Made by a program: the position numbers and the translations under genes
Part shown: positions 48,651 to 57,457 of the stretch, one piece after another
Layout of the letters: each line of letters begins with the position of its first letter
How positions within the stretch are numbered: position 1 is the stretch's first letter
The notes under the pieces: generated by a model
What the model was told of the DNA's origin: nothing
What the model saw: only the letters and a program-made list of their open reading frames with translations
The model's database searches: none
Assembly: GCA_023459335.1 (NCBI GenBank)
Contig: JAEWUO010000004.1
Location: 62,001 to 126,000, forward strand
DNA length: 64,000 nucleotides
Direction of reading: 5' to 3'
Origin: Bacillota bacterium
GTDB lineage: Bacteria > Bacillota > Clostridia > Christensenellales > CAG-138

Positions 48651-49451
48651 TCAGGCCTGTTCGTCCGGCTTTTGTTCGGATTTTGCGGGTTCCGGCGGGT
48701 ATTCCGCCAGCGGCGTTTTCGCCAGAGCTTCCCCTGCCTCACGGAGCGCGCGCTTCTTTTGCGCGCGTTGATAAAGCAGGATACCCGCGCCGGAAGCGAG
48801 CGCGGTCGCGGCGAAAACAATAGCCGCGAGGCCGTATTTCTGCAGCCCCAGCGCGTTTCCGCTGATCGTGGAGGTGACGATGGACGGAATCCGCGCGACG
48901 CTGGTGAGCAGGATCCACGGCAGGAATCGGATCTTCGTCAGCCCCGCGACATAGGTAAGCAGATCTTTCGGCGTGCCGGGGATGAGAAAGAGTACAAACG
49001 CGGTCGCGTTGAGCGCTTTTTCGTTATTCAGGTATTTGACCGAATCGATCTTCTCGCGCGGGAAGAATACTTCGACCGCCTTGACGCCGATCTTTCGCAC
49101 GAAGAGGAACACGACCGCGGTGCCGATCACGAGCCCGATCCAGTCCAGAACCGTACCCCACACCGCGCCGAACGCGTAACCAGCGGCGATTTCCAGCGGC
49201 TCCGCCGGAATAAACGCGATGACGACCTGAAGTACGATCACGCCGACGAAGAGCACGCACCCCCAGAATCCGCGCTCGTCCACCCATGCGCGGAACGACG
49301 CGGGATCGCCGAGCGTCTTGATGATCGGCCCGCCGACAAAGACGGTCAGTAAAACGATCACGATCAGAAACACCGCAATCGATACGGCGGCGGCGATCTT
49401 CTGTCCGCGCGTAACGGGTTGTCTTTTCTGGGATGACTGCGCTTTTTCCAT
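48651..49451 (-). CDS. TVP38/TMEM64 (VTT domain) membrane protein
   Basis: 266 residues, about six hydrophobic segments. The VTT-domain core is FIPAEPLEIAAGYAFGAVWG and the LFLIPGTPKDLLTYVAG segment is typical. Relatives of DedA proteins; recent work on the superfamily suggests lipid scrambling or carrier transport, but the role here is unknown. No Shine-Dalgarno sequence lies before the ATG at 49451; instead TATACT ends 6 bases upstream, so the mRNA may be leaderless. An alternative ATG at 49487 has no site either. Confidence 0.85.
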   Translation of the reverse strand: MEKAQSSQKRQPVTRGQKIAAAVSIAVFLIVIVLLTVFVGGPIIKTLGDPASFRAWVDERGFWGCVLFVGVIVLQVVIAFIPAEPLEIAAGYAFGAVWGTVLDWIGLVIGTAVVFLFVRKIGVKAVEVFFPREKIDSVKYLNNEKALNATAFVLFLIPGTPKDLLTYVAGLTKIRFLPWILLTSVARIPSIVTSTISGNALGLQKYGLAAIVFAATALASGAGILLYQRAQKKRALREAGEALAKTPLAEYPPEPAKSEQKPDEQA

Positions 49452-49513
49452 AAGGAGAGTATAACCTGCGCGCGCCGGAAAAACCATGTACGGACGGCAA
49501 CTTTTTTATGAAC

Positions 49514-50014
49514 CTACGGGAATGGGCGTTGTGACGCAGGCGCCGTGCGGTGATCGGCGGGGGATGCCGAGGCGGGACTGCCGCGCCAGGCGAGCCACCG
49601 CCGGACGAGCGTCTGCCCCGCTGGCGTGCGCCAGTCCTGCTCCAGCGCGGCGTGGCACGCCTGTCCCTGATTCGGCCGCTCGTGGTGACAAAACCGGCAC
49701 TCCAGCGGTTCAAACCCCGTACCGAACAGCGCACATAAGCCGCCGCAATAAAACGTGCAGCCGTTCTGAGCAAATTCCTGAAACGCGAACGTCCCCTCGC
49801 AGCCGCGAAACGCAGGCGAAAGCACGCCATAGGTCCGCTCCGGCGAGAGTTCGAGCATCATGCGTCCGCCGTATCCGGCCAGCAGCGCGCGCTCCGCTTC
49901 GCCGACTGTCCACCAGCCCGGGCGTACGCAGTATCCGCGGCAGATTTCGCAGCCGCAGGGCGCGGAGGGAGGGAACCGCTCCGGCAGCGGCTTAACGCGC
50001 TTTTTCCGTTTCAT
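49514..50014 (-). CDS. Conserved Cys-rich protein of unknown function
   Basis: 166 residues. No named family recalled, though the layout looks like a conserved metalloprotein: CGCEICRGYCVRPGWWT at about 20-36, GGRMMLEL, GVLSPAFRGCEG, NGCTFYCGGLCALFG and PLECRFCHHERP, with about a dozen Cys and paired His. It could hold a metal or iron-sulfur site. No signal peptide; basic N-terminus. The start overlaps the end of the tetR gene by 23 bases, so the two form an operon. Confidence 0.75.
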   Translation of the reverse strand: MKRKKRVKPLPERFPPSAPCGCEICRGYCVRPGWWTVGEAERALLAGYGGRMMLELSPERTYGVLSPAFRGCEGTFAFQEFAQNGCTFYCGGLCALFGTGFEPLECRFCHHERPNQGQACHAALEQDWRTPAGQTLVRRWLAWRGSPASASPADHRTAPASQRPFP

Positions 50015-50669
50015 CGTGGCTGCTTCCCTCCGGCATCATCAGACCGCAGAAAAATTTCAACGTACGGATCATGTAGCCTACGACTTCGTGCACGTCCGCG
50101 AGGCCGTGCTGCGCCATGATGTATTCCTTGGTCAGCGCGATAGAAACATAGTTGTACTGCTCCGCGAAAAGCTTTGCGTCCACCGGCTTGAACAAATTCT
50201 TCTCGATCATCTTAAGGATCAGCTGCTCGTAATATGCCGCGGGCTCAAGCAGGACATAGCGATAATACATTTGCGCGGCGCGTTCGCTTTTGAATTTTTC
50301 GAGATTGATGATCATCGCGGTGTTGGAGAGCGATCCCTTCACGTTCTGACCGACGTGGAACAGGATTGCCTGAAACACTTCCGTGGGCGTCATGACGGCG
50401 AGCATCGCGTCCAGCTCCTCCTCCGACGGGCGCGTCAGGGGAACGAGACAGACGAATTCGTCGTAGAGCGTTTCGAGGATCTCCGCCTTGCCGGAGAAGT
50501 GGTTATAAACCGAGCTCTCCCGAATACCGCACTGCTGCGCGATCTGGCGCATCGATACGCCGTCGTAGCCGCAGCAGGAAAAAAGCTCTGCGGCGGCGTC
50601 GAGGATGGCGCGGGCGGTCGCCAGCCCGCGTTTGCGTTTTTTAATCGGTTCAAAAGCTGCTTCGTCCAT
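49992..50669 (-). CDS. TetR/AcrR family regulator
   Basis: 225 residues. N-terminal helix-turn-helix (ARAILDAAAELFSCCGYDG, then SMRQIAQQCGIRESSVYNHF) and an all-helical ligand domain. GGGGGATC precedes the ATG at 50669. Divergent from the MFS gene, with an inverted repeat between them, so it probably controls the transporter and itself. It also leads the Cys-rich gene. Confidence 0.9.
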   Translation of the reverse strand: MDEAAFEPIKKRKRGLATARAILDAAAELFSCCGYDGVSMRQIAQQCGIRESSVYNHFSGKAEILETLYDEFVCLVPLTRPSEEELDAMLAVMTPTEVFQAILFHVGQNVKGSLSNTAMIINLEKFKSERAAQMYYRYVLLEPAAYYEQLILKMIEKNLFKPVDAKLFAEQYNYVSIALTKEYIMAQHGLADVHEVVGYMIRTLKFFCGLMMPEGSSHDETEKAR

Positions 50670-50730
50670 CGTTTGATCCCCCGTACAAATGATATTTTAC
50701 ATCACGGAACACAAAGGATCAATAGATAAA

Positions 50731-50749
50731 CTAACGACTGATCGTTTAG
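50731..50749. promoter_or_regulatory. Putative TetR operator
   Basis: CTAACGA (50731-50737) and TCGTTTAG (50742-50749) form an imperfect inverted repeat (AACGA-CTGA-TCGTT core) in the tetR-MFS divergent region. Confidence 0.5.
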
Positions 50750-50854
50750 AAGAGGATTCTTTGCCAATCATTGCTGAATTCAGCTGAATTATTTCGCTGG
50801 TGAAACAATCCCGCCGGATTTGCGCAGTATTGCGCCGCGACTGAAAAAATCTCT

Positions 50855-50882
50855 TTGCAAGCGCGTAAAAAGCGGTTAAAAT
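50855..50882 (+). promoter_or_regulatory. MFS promoter predicted to give a leaderless mRNA
   Basis: -35 TTGCAA (50855-50860), a 16-bp spacer and -10 TAAAAT (50877-50882). Six bases separate the -10 from the ATG at 50889, which would itself be the +1 position. No Shine-Dalgarno sequence is present. Confidence 0.6.
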
Positions 50883-50888
50883 ACGCGC

Positions 50889-52076
50889 ATGGCTACTGTT
50901 TTACTCGTCATCATTTATCTGGCGTTCATCAGCCTCGGCCTGCCGGATTCCATGCTCGGCGCGGCCTGGCCGGTCGCTTACGCCCAATTGGGCGTGCCGG
51001 TTTCCTACGCGGGGTTCGATTCCATCGGCATCACGATCGGGACGGTGGTTTCGAGCCTGATTTCCGTTCGCCTGATCCGCCGGTTCGGCACGGGCGGCGT
51101 GACCGCCGCGTGCGTGTTGCTGACGGGCGTCGCGCTCCTTAGTATTTCGTTTACGCAGAGTTTCGTCGTGCTGCTGCTGCTCGCGGTTCCGCTGGGGCTT
51201 GGCGCCGGATCGATCGACGCGGCTCTGAATAACTATGTCGCGCTGCATTACAAGGCGAGCCACATGAGTTTTCTGCACGCGTTCTGGGGCGTCGGCGCGA
51301 CCATCAGCCCGCTGATCATGTCATGCTTTTTAAAGCAGAACGGCAATTGGCACGGCGGGTACCGGCTTGTTTCCATCCTCCAGCTGTCCCTCGCGCTGAT
51401 CATGTTCGTCTCTCTGCCGCTCTGGGGCAAGGTAAACCACGCCAAGCCGGAAGAACTGCGCGGCGGCTCGCTGGCGATCGGCAACCGCGAGGCGATCCGG
51501 AAACGCGGCGTGGTCTTCGCAATACTCGCGTTCTTCTTCTATTGCGCGGCGGAAACTACCGTCGGGCTCTGGGCGGCGACGTATTTCGTGACCGTGCGAG
51601 GAGTGGAGGCAAGCGTCGCCGCAAGCTGGGGCTCGCTGTTTTTCTTCGGCATCATGGGCGGGCGCATGCTCTCGGGCCTGCTGGCCATTCGGGTGAAGGA
51701 ACGTGTCCTGATCAACATCGGACTGGCTGTTTCGGTGATCGGCGTGCTGCTTCTGGCGCTTCCGCTGCCGCAGGCGGTTTCGCTCGCGGGACTGCTGCTC
51801 TTCGGCCTCGGGTGTGCGCCGGTGTTTCCAAACCTGATCCATATCACGCCGCAGCGCTTCGGCGCGGACTATTCGCAGGCGGTCATCGGGCTGCAGATGG
51901 CGTCCGCCTATATCGGCAGTACGCTCATGCCGCCGATCGTCGGCTGGGTCGGACAGAGTTTCGGATTTTCGGGGCTGCCGTATTACCTGCTTGCCTGTCT
52001 TGTGCTGCTGTATCTGAGCATCGTCGTCTGCAACAAAAGGACGGGGTTCGGGCAACCGAAGGCGAAAGAAGCATAA
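50889..52076 (+). CDS. MFS transporter
   Basis: 395 residues, about 12 membrane segments. Major facilitator pattern: LGLPDSMLGAAWPVAYAQLG in helix 1, GLGAGSIDAALNNYVALHY between helices 4 and 5, LHAFWGVGATISP in helix 5. The sequence resembles the FucP/YfmO-like sugar or drug carrier branch, but the substrate cannot be assigned. Divergent from tetR; single-gene unit with its own terminator. Confidence 0.9.
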   Translation: MATVLLVIIYLAFISLGLPDSMLGAAWPVAYAQLGVPVSYAGFDSIGITIGTVVSSLISVRLIRRFGTGGVTAACVLLTGVALLSISFTQSFVVLLLLAVPLGLGAGSIDAALNNYVALHYKASHMSFLHAFWGVGATISPLIMSCFLKQNGNWHGGYRLVSILQLSLALIMFVSLPLWGKVNHAKPEELRGGSLAIGNREAIRKRGVVFAILAFFFYCAAETTVGLWAATYFVTVRGVEASVAASWGSLFFFGIMGGRMLSGLLAIRVKERVLINIGLAVSVIGVLLLALPLPQAVSLAGLLLFGLGCAPVFPNLIHITPQRFGADYSQAVIGLQMASAYIGSTLMPPIVGWVGQSFGFSGLPYYLLACLVLLYLSIVVCNKRTGFGQPKAKEA

Positions 52077-52097
52077 ACATGCGGATCGCAACCATTT

Positions 52098-52122
52098 GCG
52101 CGGAGGAATCCGCGCTTTTTTT
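52098..52122 (+). terminator. Terminator of the MFS gene
   Basis: GCGCGGA / TCCGCGC stem (52098-52104, 52109-52115) with a 4-nt loop, followed by TTTTTTT. Confidence 0.88.
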
Positions 52123-52136
52123 CACAATTTCTCCAC

Positions 52137-52165
52137 GTGCAATCCAAACGTGTGTTCGGTATAAT
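52137..52165 (+). promoter_or_regulatory. Possible promoter of the caspase-like gene
   Basis: TATAAT at 52160-52165 with a poor -35 (GTGCAA, 52137-52142) and a 17-bp spacer. Confidence 0.4.
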
Positions 52166-52245
52166 CGTTTTAAAAGCAACTTGGCCTGAACGATCAGGAA
52201 CAGTGGGTTCTGCTCAACGCAACCACGCCGCTGGGCACGCTGTCC

Positions 52246-53436
52246 ATGCTGAACAACATCGAACGGGGCCTTGCCGCGCAGACCATCAGCCCACGAGAGG
52301 CAGCAACGCTGGCCAACGCCGCAACCCGGCTCGCCGCGGAGAAGCAAAATCTCAAAAGCGGAGATGCGTCAATTTTACCCCCTTTACAGAAGAACCTGCT
52401 GCGTGGAGAATTAGAGGATAAGCTGAGCGGGCTGAAGGCGATTACGGACAGGCTGTCTTCACCTGCATCCCTGCCTGCACCGCCGCATTCGCTGCCGCAG
52501 CCGCAGATGAAACCGCCGGCGAGAAAAGCGCCGGTGCCGAGCCCGACGCCGAGCCCGACGCCGGATGCCGATTCGGAATCGGAAGGTGTTTTTGAGAAGG
52601 CATGGGACAAGCTAAGATCGTGGGTTGCGGGCTTGTTAACGCAGAATGAAGCCACGTCGACACCGATATCAATGGATGAGAAAGAAGATGCACGCTGGGC
52701 AAAGATCGAAGCAGGAGCGAACGGGAAAGTAAAAGACACCCTCTATGATTGGAGTAGGGGGAAGAACACTGACGGAATGAAACCGTATCCTTTCCCTGCT
52801 CCTGTTCCCGTGATAAAGGATGTCCCATATCCCTCAACTGGGGAAAAAGCCTGTGTATTCTATACCAATACTCCAGGTGCAGCATTTAAGAAACAAGCCG
52901 AATATCAGCGCAAGGTCTTGGAGAGCATGGGATATGAAGTTGAACTGATACAGACGGATAAAGTCAATGTTTTTCAAACGGAATGGAATAATATGGACCC
53001 GAAAACGACGACAGCTGTGATTATCAGCCATTGTAACGGGATGTCGCTGATATTCGAGCATAACTCAAAAACCAATGCTATCAGCGCAAATGGCTTAGCA
53101 AAAGATGATAAAACAAAACTACCGCCTATATCTGGTCTTAATGGACCTGAAATCGCCGAGTTGTATATTTACGCATGTAATGCAGGTGTGGAGGAATTAT
53201 TAGCCAGTAGAGGCACAAATGTTGCAGACGCATTCCGGGACCTTGCTAATGTGGATACCGTGTACGCATATGATGGTTCGGTAGGCTTTGGCCCGCCAAG
53301 CATTTTTAGAACCACCTATGAACCACGGCTTTCATATGAGCAGAATTATGATGATGTGTTTACAAACTTCAGCATTCCTGCGGAATATGGTAAATCCGGT
53401 GCTTCAGGATTTCTGGAGTATGACAGCGATGATTAA
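52246..53436 (+). CDS. Protein with candidate caspase-like domain, possibly 5'-truncated
   Basis: 396 residues from the first ATG. The frame is open back to 52174 and already reads LNDQEQWVLLNATTPLGT there, so the N-terminus may be missing; no ribosome site precedes 52246. Helical N-part (1-70), a Pro-rich linker with PVPSPTPSPTPD (97-108), then residues 200-345: KACVFYTNTPGAAF, LESMGYEVELI, VIISHCNGMS (His262) and ELYIYACNAGVEEL (Cys311). This strand-His / strand-Cys order is that of caspase-fold peptidases (C14, CHAT, DUF4347); the fold is inference. No signal peptide. The 3' part is AT-rich. A membrane-anchored protein follows after 11 bases. Confidence 0.6.
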   Translation: MLNNIERGLAAQTISPREAATLANAATRLAAEKQNLKSGDASILPPLQKNLLRGELEDKLSGLKAITDRLSSPASLPAPPHSLPQPQMKPPARKAPVPSPTPSPTPDADSESEGVFEKAWDKLRSWVAGLLTQNEATSTPISMDEKEDARWAKIEAGANGKVKDTLYDWSRGKNTDGMKPYPFPAPVPVIKDVPYPSTGEKACVFYTNTPGAAFKKQAEYQRKVLESMGYEVELIQTDKVNVFQTEWNNMDPKTTTAVIISHCNGMSLIFEHNSKTNAISANGLAKDDKTKLPPISGLNGPEIAELYIYACNAGVEELLASRGTNVADAFRDLANVDTVYAYDGSVGFGPPSIFRTTYEPRLSYEQNYDDVFTNFSIPAEYGKSGASGFLEYDSDD

Positions 53437-53447
53437 CGGGGGTACGT

Positions 53448-54053
53448 ATGTCTTTGAAACAAAAAAAACTAGCCGCATATGCAAAAATCCTGCTGATTTT
53501 CATAATAACCGTAATTACATTATGGTTGTTATACTTTTGTTTTGAGGGTATTATTCTTGACTATATCAATAATTCAAACTATCACGCCGCATATCTTTCT
53601 ACGAGTGGTTATTCTGAAGAGCTTGGGGTACCCGCGCTCGAATATGAATGCTTTCAAGAGGTATATGGTTCCTCGATCAACAGGGTTCGGGAAAGAAGCA
53701 TAATCAATCCAGATGCTGAAATATTACATGACGAATACTCAGGATTTATCACACAATCCACCGAAGTCACGGATATAAATGGTATAAAATTACATTTCAC
53801 AAGTTTAATCATTATTACCAGCGAAAATTTCCATTTCGGTTGGCTACGCATCGGGATAGGGAGTTCACGAGCTCTGGTGCATCTGGCATATCTGTTGGAT
53901 CAAAAAATAGAAGCAGAAGAACTCATCTATAGTGCTGCGTTTTATCCGGATGTCGACGACGGCTATTACGGAGATGACTGGAGTCGAATTTTATTCTGCT
54001 ACGCTAATGATGGAAAGGTTGAATCGATGGCATTCGAACCTCCTCCCTTCTAA
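53448..54053 (+). CDS. Single-pass membrane protein of unknown function next to the caspase-like gene
   Basis: 201 residues, no family recognised. One membrane segment at about 13-33 (ILLIFIITVITLWLLYFCF) and an extracytoplasmic, acidic C-terminal domain. GGGGGTACGT precedes the ATG at 53448. Short spacing to the caspase-like gene implies one transcript; as its partner it could be an inhibitor or immunity-type protein, which is inference from position only. AT-rich codon use. Confidence 0.65.
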   Translation: MSLKQKKLAAYAKILLIFIITVITLWLLYFCFEGIILDYINNSNYHAAYLSTSGYSEELGVPALEYECFQEVYGSSINRVRERSIINPDAEILHDEYSGFITQSTEVTDINGIKLHFTSLIIITSENFHFGWLRIGIGSSRALVHLAYLLDQKIEAEELIYSAAFYPDVDDGYYGDDWSRILFCYANDGKVESMAFEPPPF

Positions 54054-54132
54054 TCGTTAACTACGAAACATAACAGTCGAGCTCGATTATAGACACAAGA
54101 GGAATATATTCTACCGCTTAGTCTATTCCTGA

Positions 54133-54587
54133 AGAACATCCCGTGTCGATGATAATGTAAAATACACAAATGGAGGTTCTTCGGCTAAATACGGATTTGA
54201 TTGTTCCGGTTTGATAAAAAAAGTTTGTGAAAATACCGAATTGGAATTCGGACAGGGTGATTTATGTAACAGTGCTAGATATATGGTGAAGAGCTTTTTG
54301 ATAATCCAGAATATGGAAAGCGAGTATATGATTATAAAAACGGTGAAGAAATGCCTCCATTAATGCCAGGTGATCTGGTCTTTTCAGCGAATTCAGACAA
54401 CCTCAGTTTGGACAGACATGTCACGATGGCAACAGGTAACGGACTCCAAGTTGTCGAAGCGAGCGATCGAGCTGGGACAAACAAGGTTACTTATCAGTTT
54501 GATGCTTATGATACGATAAATGAGGATGGATTATATGTCCGCGGAACAGGACAGGTTGTTACCTACGTAATTCGACCGAACTATTGA
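54133..54587 (+). pseudogene. Frameshifted, 5'-truncated NlpC/P60 peptidase remnant
   Basis: Frame one (54133 to about 54286) reads NGGSSAKYGFDCSGLIKKVC, the catalytic-Cys segment of NlpC/P60 cell-wall peptidases, up to NSARYM. From about 54287 the homology continues in another frame as EELFDNPEYGKRVYDYK and MPPLMPGDLVFSANSDN, with the catalytic His in DRHVTMATGNGL, ending IRPNY. One single-base indel explains the shift. No start codon with a ribosome site and no signal peptide lie upstream, so the 5' end is also gone. Confidence 0.75.
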
Positions 54588-54604
54588 CAGGAGAGCTAGT
54601 GGCT

Positions 54605-55939
54605 ATGCATTTGAGAAAGATCATTCTTCTATTGCTCATGATCCTGGTTTTGCTCACGTCTTCCTTCGCGTTTGCGGAGGGGGACTACGAAGAAGGTTCT
54701 GGCTGGAAGTATCAAAATGGTGTTCTTACGATTACCGCTAATGGTGGATTTGAGGCGTATTTTAAGGAAGTAGACGATTACGATCGCGCAAAGAAATACC
54801 AAAACGAACCATACCAGATAGATTGCATTGTTATTGGTAAAAATGTGACACAGTTCTCGATGTTTGCCTTTGGAACAGACTTCTATCCGTCACAGATGAT
54901 CGTCGAAGAAGGGAATCCAAATTTCTCTGTTGTTGACGGATGGCTAGTGAATGTAAAGACAAAAACCCTGATCTGCGCAACGGATCTTTACCATTTTCAG
55001 TGGATGTCTTCGGCTAGAAACATACCTGATTCTGTACAATACATCGGTGAGAATGCGTTCTATCCGTTAAACAACATTCAGCAGATTTGCCTGCCGGACA
55101 ATATAATTGCGATTGAAGATAACGCTTTTGAAAGTTGTGAGGCGTTACAAACAATCGAGTTGCCTTCAAATGTTAAAAAAATTGGAAGATCAGCTTTTAA
55201 TTACTGTCACTCATTGAAGAAAGTGAGTTTAGATACGTCCGTTGATACGATTGGCGAGTATGCTTTTTATTCGTGTTACAATCTTGTAACTATTAACCTG
55301 GAAGATACGCAAATCACCGAACTGAACAGCAACGCGCTTTCAATGGCAGGTATCAAAAGTATTGTCTTGCCTGATACCCTGCAAGCGATCAAAAGCTATG
55401 CGTTCGAATTGTGTTGGTTTCTCGAAACGATAACCGTTTGTTCTGACAATATTGTCATCTTTGACGGGGCTTTTTCAAAATGTGATGCGTTAAAGACGAT
55501 TATTTTCACGAAGGGAGTTCCCAAATGGATTGGATCCCGCCTCTTTGACGAAACGGGTAAAACGGCTGACGGAAAATCTTTTATAAGCAGTTCTTACGAA
55601 GCGGAGGGGAAAGTAATTCCGTATCCGACACTTTACTATACCGCCGCCTACGCCGACGAATGGGCGCCCAACGGCGAAACGGTATGGAACGGCTATCCGA
55701 TCGACGAACTATCGCAGGACGAGCTGAATGCGATTCTTGCCGAAGCGCGAGGAGAACCCGTTCCGACACCGACCGCAACCGCCGCGGCAACAGCCTCGCC
55801 TGCGGCGACGCAAGCGGTGGTAGCTGCCATCTTCCGTACTCCATTCATCGTTCTGCTGCTTGCTGGGCTGATCGCGCTAGCCATCGCGGCGATCGTAGTG
55901 GTTGGTGTATTACGCAGACATAAGCAGATAAAACGATAA
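54605..55939 (+). CDS. BspA-like leucine-rich-repeat surface protein A, membrane-anchored
   Basis: 444 residues. Signal peptide (MHLRKIILLLLMILVLL, cleavage near AFA-EGD). At least five LRR_5 (BspA/TpLRR) repeats, such as LPDNIIAIEDNAFESCEALQ and LPSNVKKIGRSAFNYCHSLK. Then AYADEWAPNGETVWNGYPI, a Pro/Thr/Ala linker (VPTPTATAAATASPAA) and one membrane helix with RRHKQIKR. Likely a cell-surface ligand or adhesion protein. The ATG at 54605 has AGGAGAG 9 bases upstream; a GTG and a TTG lie further 5'. The next gene has a very similar C-terminus. Confidence 0.88.
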   Translation: MHLRKIILLLLMILVLLTSSFAFAEGDYEEGSGWKYQNGVLTITANGGFEAYFKEVDDYDRAKKYQNEPYQIDCIVIGKNVTQFSMFAFGTDFYPSQMIVEEGNPNFSVVDGWLVNVKTKTLICATDLYHFQWMSSARNIPDSVQYIGENAFYPLNNIQQICLPDNIIAIEDNAFESCEALQTIELPSNVKKIGRSAFNYCHSLKKVSLDTSVDTIGEYAFYSCYNLVTINLEDTQITELNSNALSMAGIKSIVLPDTLQAIKSYAFELCWFLETITVCSDNIVIFDGAFSKCDALKTIIFTKGVPKWIGSRLFDETGKTADGKSFISSSYEAEGKVIPYPTLYYTAAYADEWAPNGETVWNGYPIDELSQDELNAILAEARGEPVPTPTATAAATASPAATQAVVAAIFRTPFIVLLLAGLIALAIAAIVVVGVLRRHKQIKR

Positions 55940-55968
55940 TTTTAATCCGCCCAAATAGGAGTTTGAAC

Positions 55969-57384
55969 ATGAAGCATCCGTTAAGAAATTACACTGTATG
56001 GTTCGCTATAGCCGCTTGTTTTCTGCTCTGTCTAGCAGCACCCAATCTGTCATATGCAGAGGAACAGGATGACTCCGATTATGATAACCTATCATTTTAT
56101 GTAGATAATCCGGATTATCGGATCGAAGACGGGCTCGCAATCGAGATTGCGACAAATACGCTTAAGATGGCTCGTTACGATGTGGTATCGGTGATTATTC
56201 CGAAAAATGTACAAACGATCGGTTTTTCCGCTTTTGAAGAATGTAGTTTGTTAAAATCTGTAGTTGTTCCAGAAGGCGTAAAAACGATCGAAAATGGAGC
56301 ATTTGAAGGGGTCTGTCATCCGACGTCTATCACGCTGCCAACAACTTTGGAGAAGATTGAACCTTATGCTTTTGGAACCTGTGATCTCGATACGCTGATC
56401 ATCCCGCGTAATACGCGATTAGTACCGAATTTAGGGCAGTCAGAGTGGTATGGCGTATTGGATGGTTGTAGTGTTAAAACTCTGGTGTTCTGCGGAACGG
56501 ACGGATTGTTTTTGCCGACAACATTTGGAAGCATTATTTTTCCTGCCGACGGCAGTGGTCGCATCGTATTTTGGGGCGATCCGCCCCAATATATCGAAGT
56601 AAAGAATTTACAGTTCAACTACAAAGGCGGGGACATAAACAGCGGTCCGTTCACGATTTGTTATCCGGCACAATATGCGAACGCATGGGCGCCAAACGGC
56701 GAAACAGAGTGGAATGAACTGCCGATTCGAGCGCTTACAAAAACGGAAGAACGGCAGATAGTACAGCAAGCGCCCAAGTTGTTTTCCGACGAGGACCGCA
56801 CGGATGTGACCCAATATCCGGGATGGTCGTTCGATCAGGATCATAACGTGACCATCTATTCCGAAGAAGGATGGTATCGATATTGCGTCAGAAATTGGGG
56901 GATGGAGATTAATGATTTAAGGTTTGCAGAAGGGATTCGTTACAATATAGAATATTTCGATCCAACAGCGGAGGAGGGAATGTACCCCAGACCATCCGAA
57001 GAGATCACGATGAAACGCTTGATACTACCGAAATCTTTGAGAAAATTGAATATCGAGCATATGATTCCGCAGGAAATTATCGTAACTGAAGGGAATGCGG
57101 AATATCGCATAGATGATGGGCGGTTGATAGCAATTGATACAGGAAATGTCATCTGGCCGACGGATTCCAATCAATCCAATGGAATTACAAATACGACTGA
57201 AGATGTTCCCGTCCCGACACCGATTGCTACCGCCGCGCCAGCGGCAACAGCCTTGCCTGCGGCGATGCAAGAGGCGGCATCGACCGTACGTACTCCGTTT
57301 ATCGTTCCGCTGCTTGCTGGGCTGATCGCGCTGGCCGTCGCGGCGATCGTAACCGTCGCTGTTCGGGCGAAAAAAAGAAGATGA
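55969..57384 (+). CDS. BspA-like leucine-rich-repeat surface protein B, membrane-anchored
   Basis: 471 residues. Signal peptide ending near SYA-EEQ; LRR_5 repeats, for example IPKNVQTIGFSAFEECSLLK and TLEKIEPYAFGTCDLDTL, fewer and more degenerate than in protein A; shared AWAPNGETEWNELPI block; Pro/Ala linker and a C-terminal membrane helix nearly the same as in protein A. AGGAG lies 7 bases before the ATG at 55969. Separated from gene A by 29 bases; one transcript. Confidence 0.88.
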   Translation: MKHPLRNYTVWFAIAACFLLCLAAPNLSYAEEQDDSDYDNLSFYVDNPDYRIEDGLAIEIATNTLKMARYDVVSVIIPKNVQTIGFSAFEECSLLKSVVVPEGVKTIENGAFEGVCHPTSITLPTTLEKIEPYAFGTCDLDTLIIPRNTRLVPNLGQSEWYGVLDGCSVKTLVFCGTDGLFLPTTFGSIIFPADGSGRIVFWGDPPQYIEVKNLQFNYKGGDINSGPFTICYPAQYANAWAPNGETEWNELPIRALTKTEERQIVQQAPKLFSDEDRTDVTQYPGWSFDQDHNVTIYSEEGWYRYCVRNWGMEINDLRFAEGIRYNIEYFDPTAEEGMYPRPSEEITMKRLILPKSLRKLNIEHMIPQEIIVTEGNAEYRIDDGRLIAIDTGNVIWPTDSNQSNGITNTTEDVPVPTPIATAAPAATALPAAMQEAASTVRTPFIVPLLAGLIALAVAAIVTVAVRAKKRR

Positions 57385-57414
57385 TTGAAACCGTATGACT
57401 GGTCGACGCAAACA

Positions 57415-57440
57415 AAAACGGAGTCGCGAGACTCCGTTTT
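57415..57440. terminator. Bidirectional terminator after the BspA pair and leuS
   Basis: Eleven-bp perfect stem AAAACGGAGTC / GACTCCGTTTT (57415-57425, 57430-57440) with a GCGA loop, between convergent genes. Confidence 0.88.
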
Positions 57441-57457
57441 GCGATTCTTGAGCTGTG

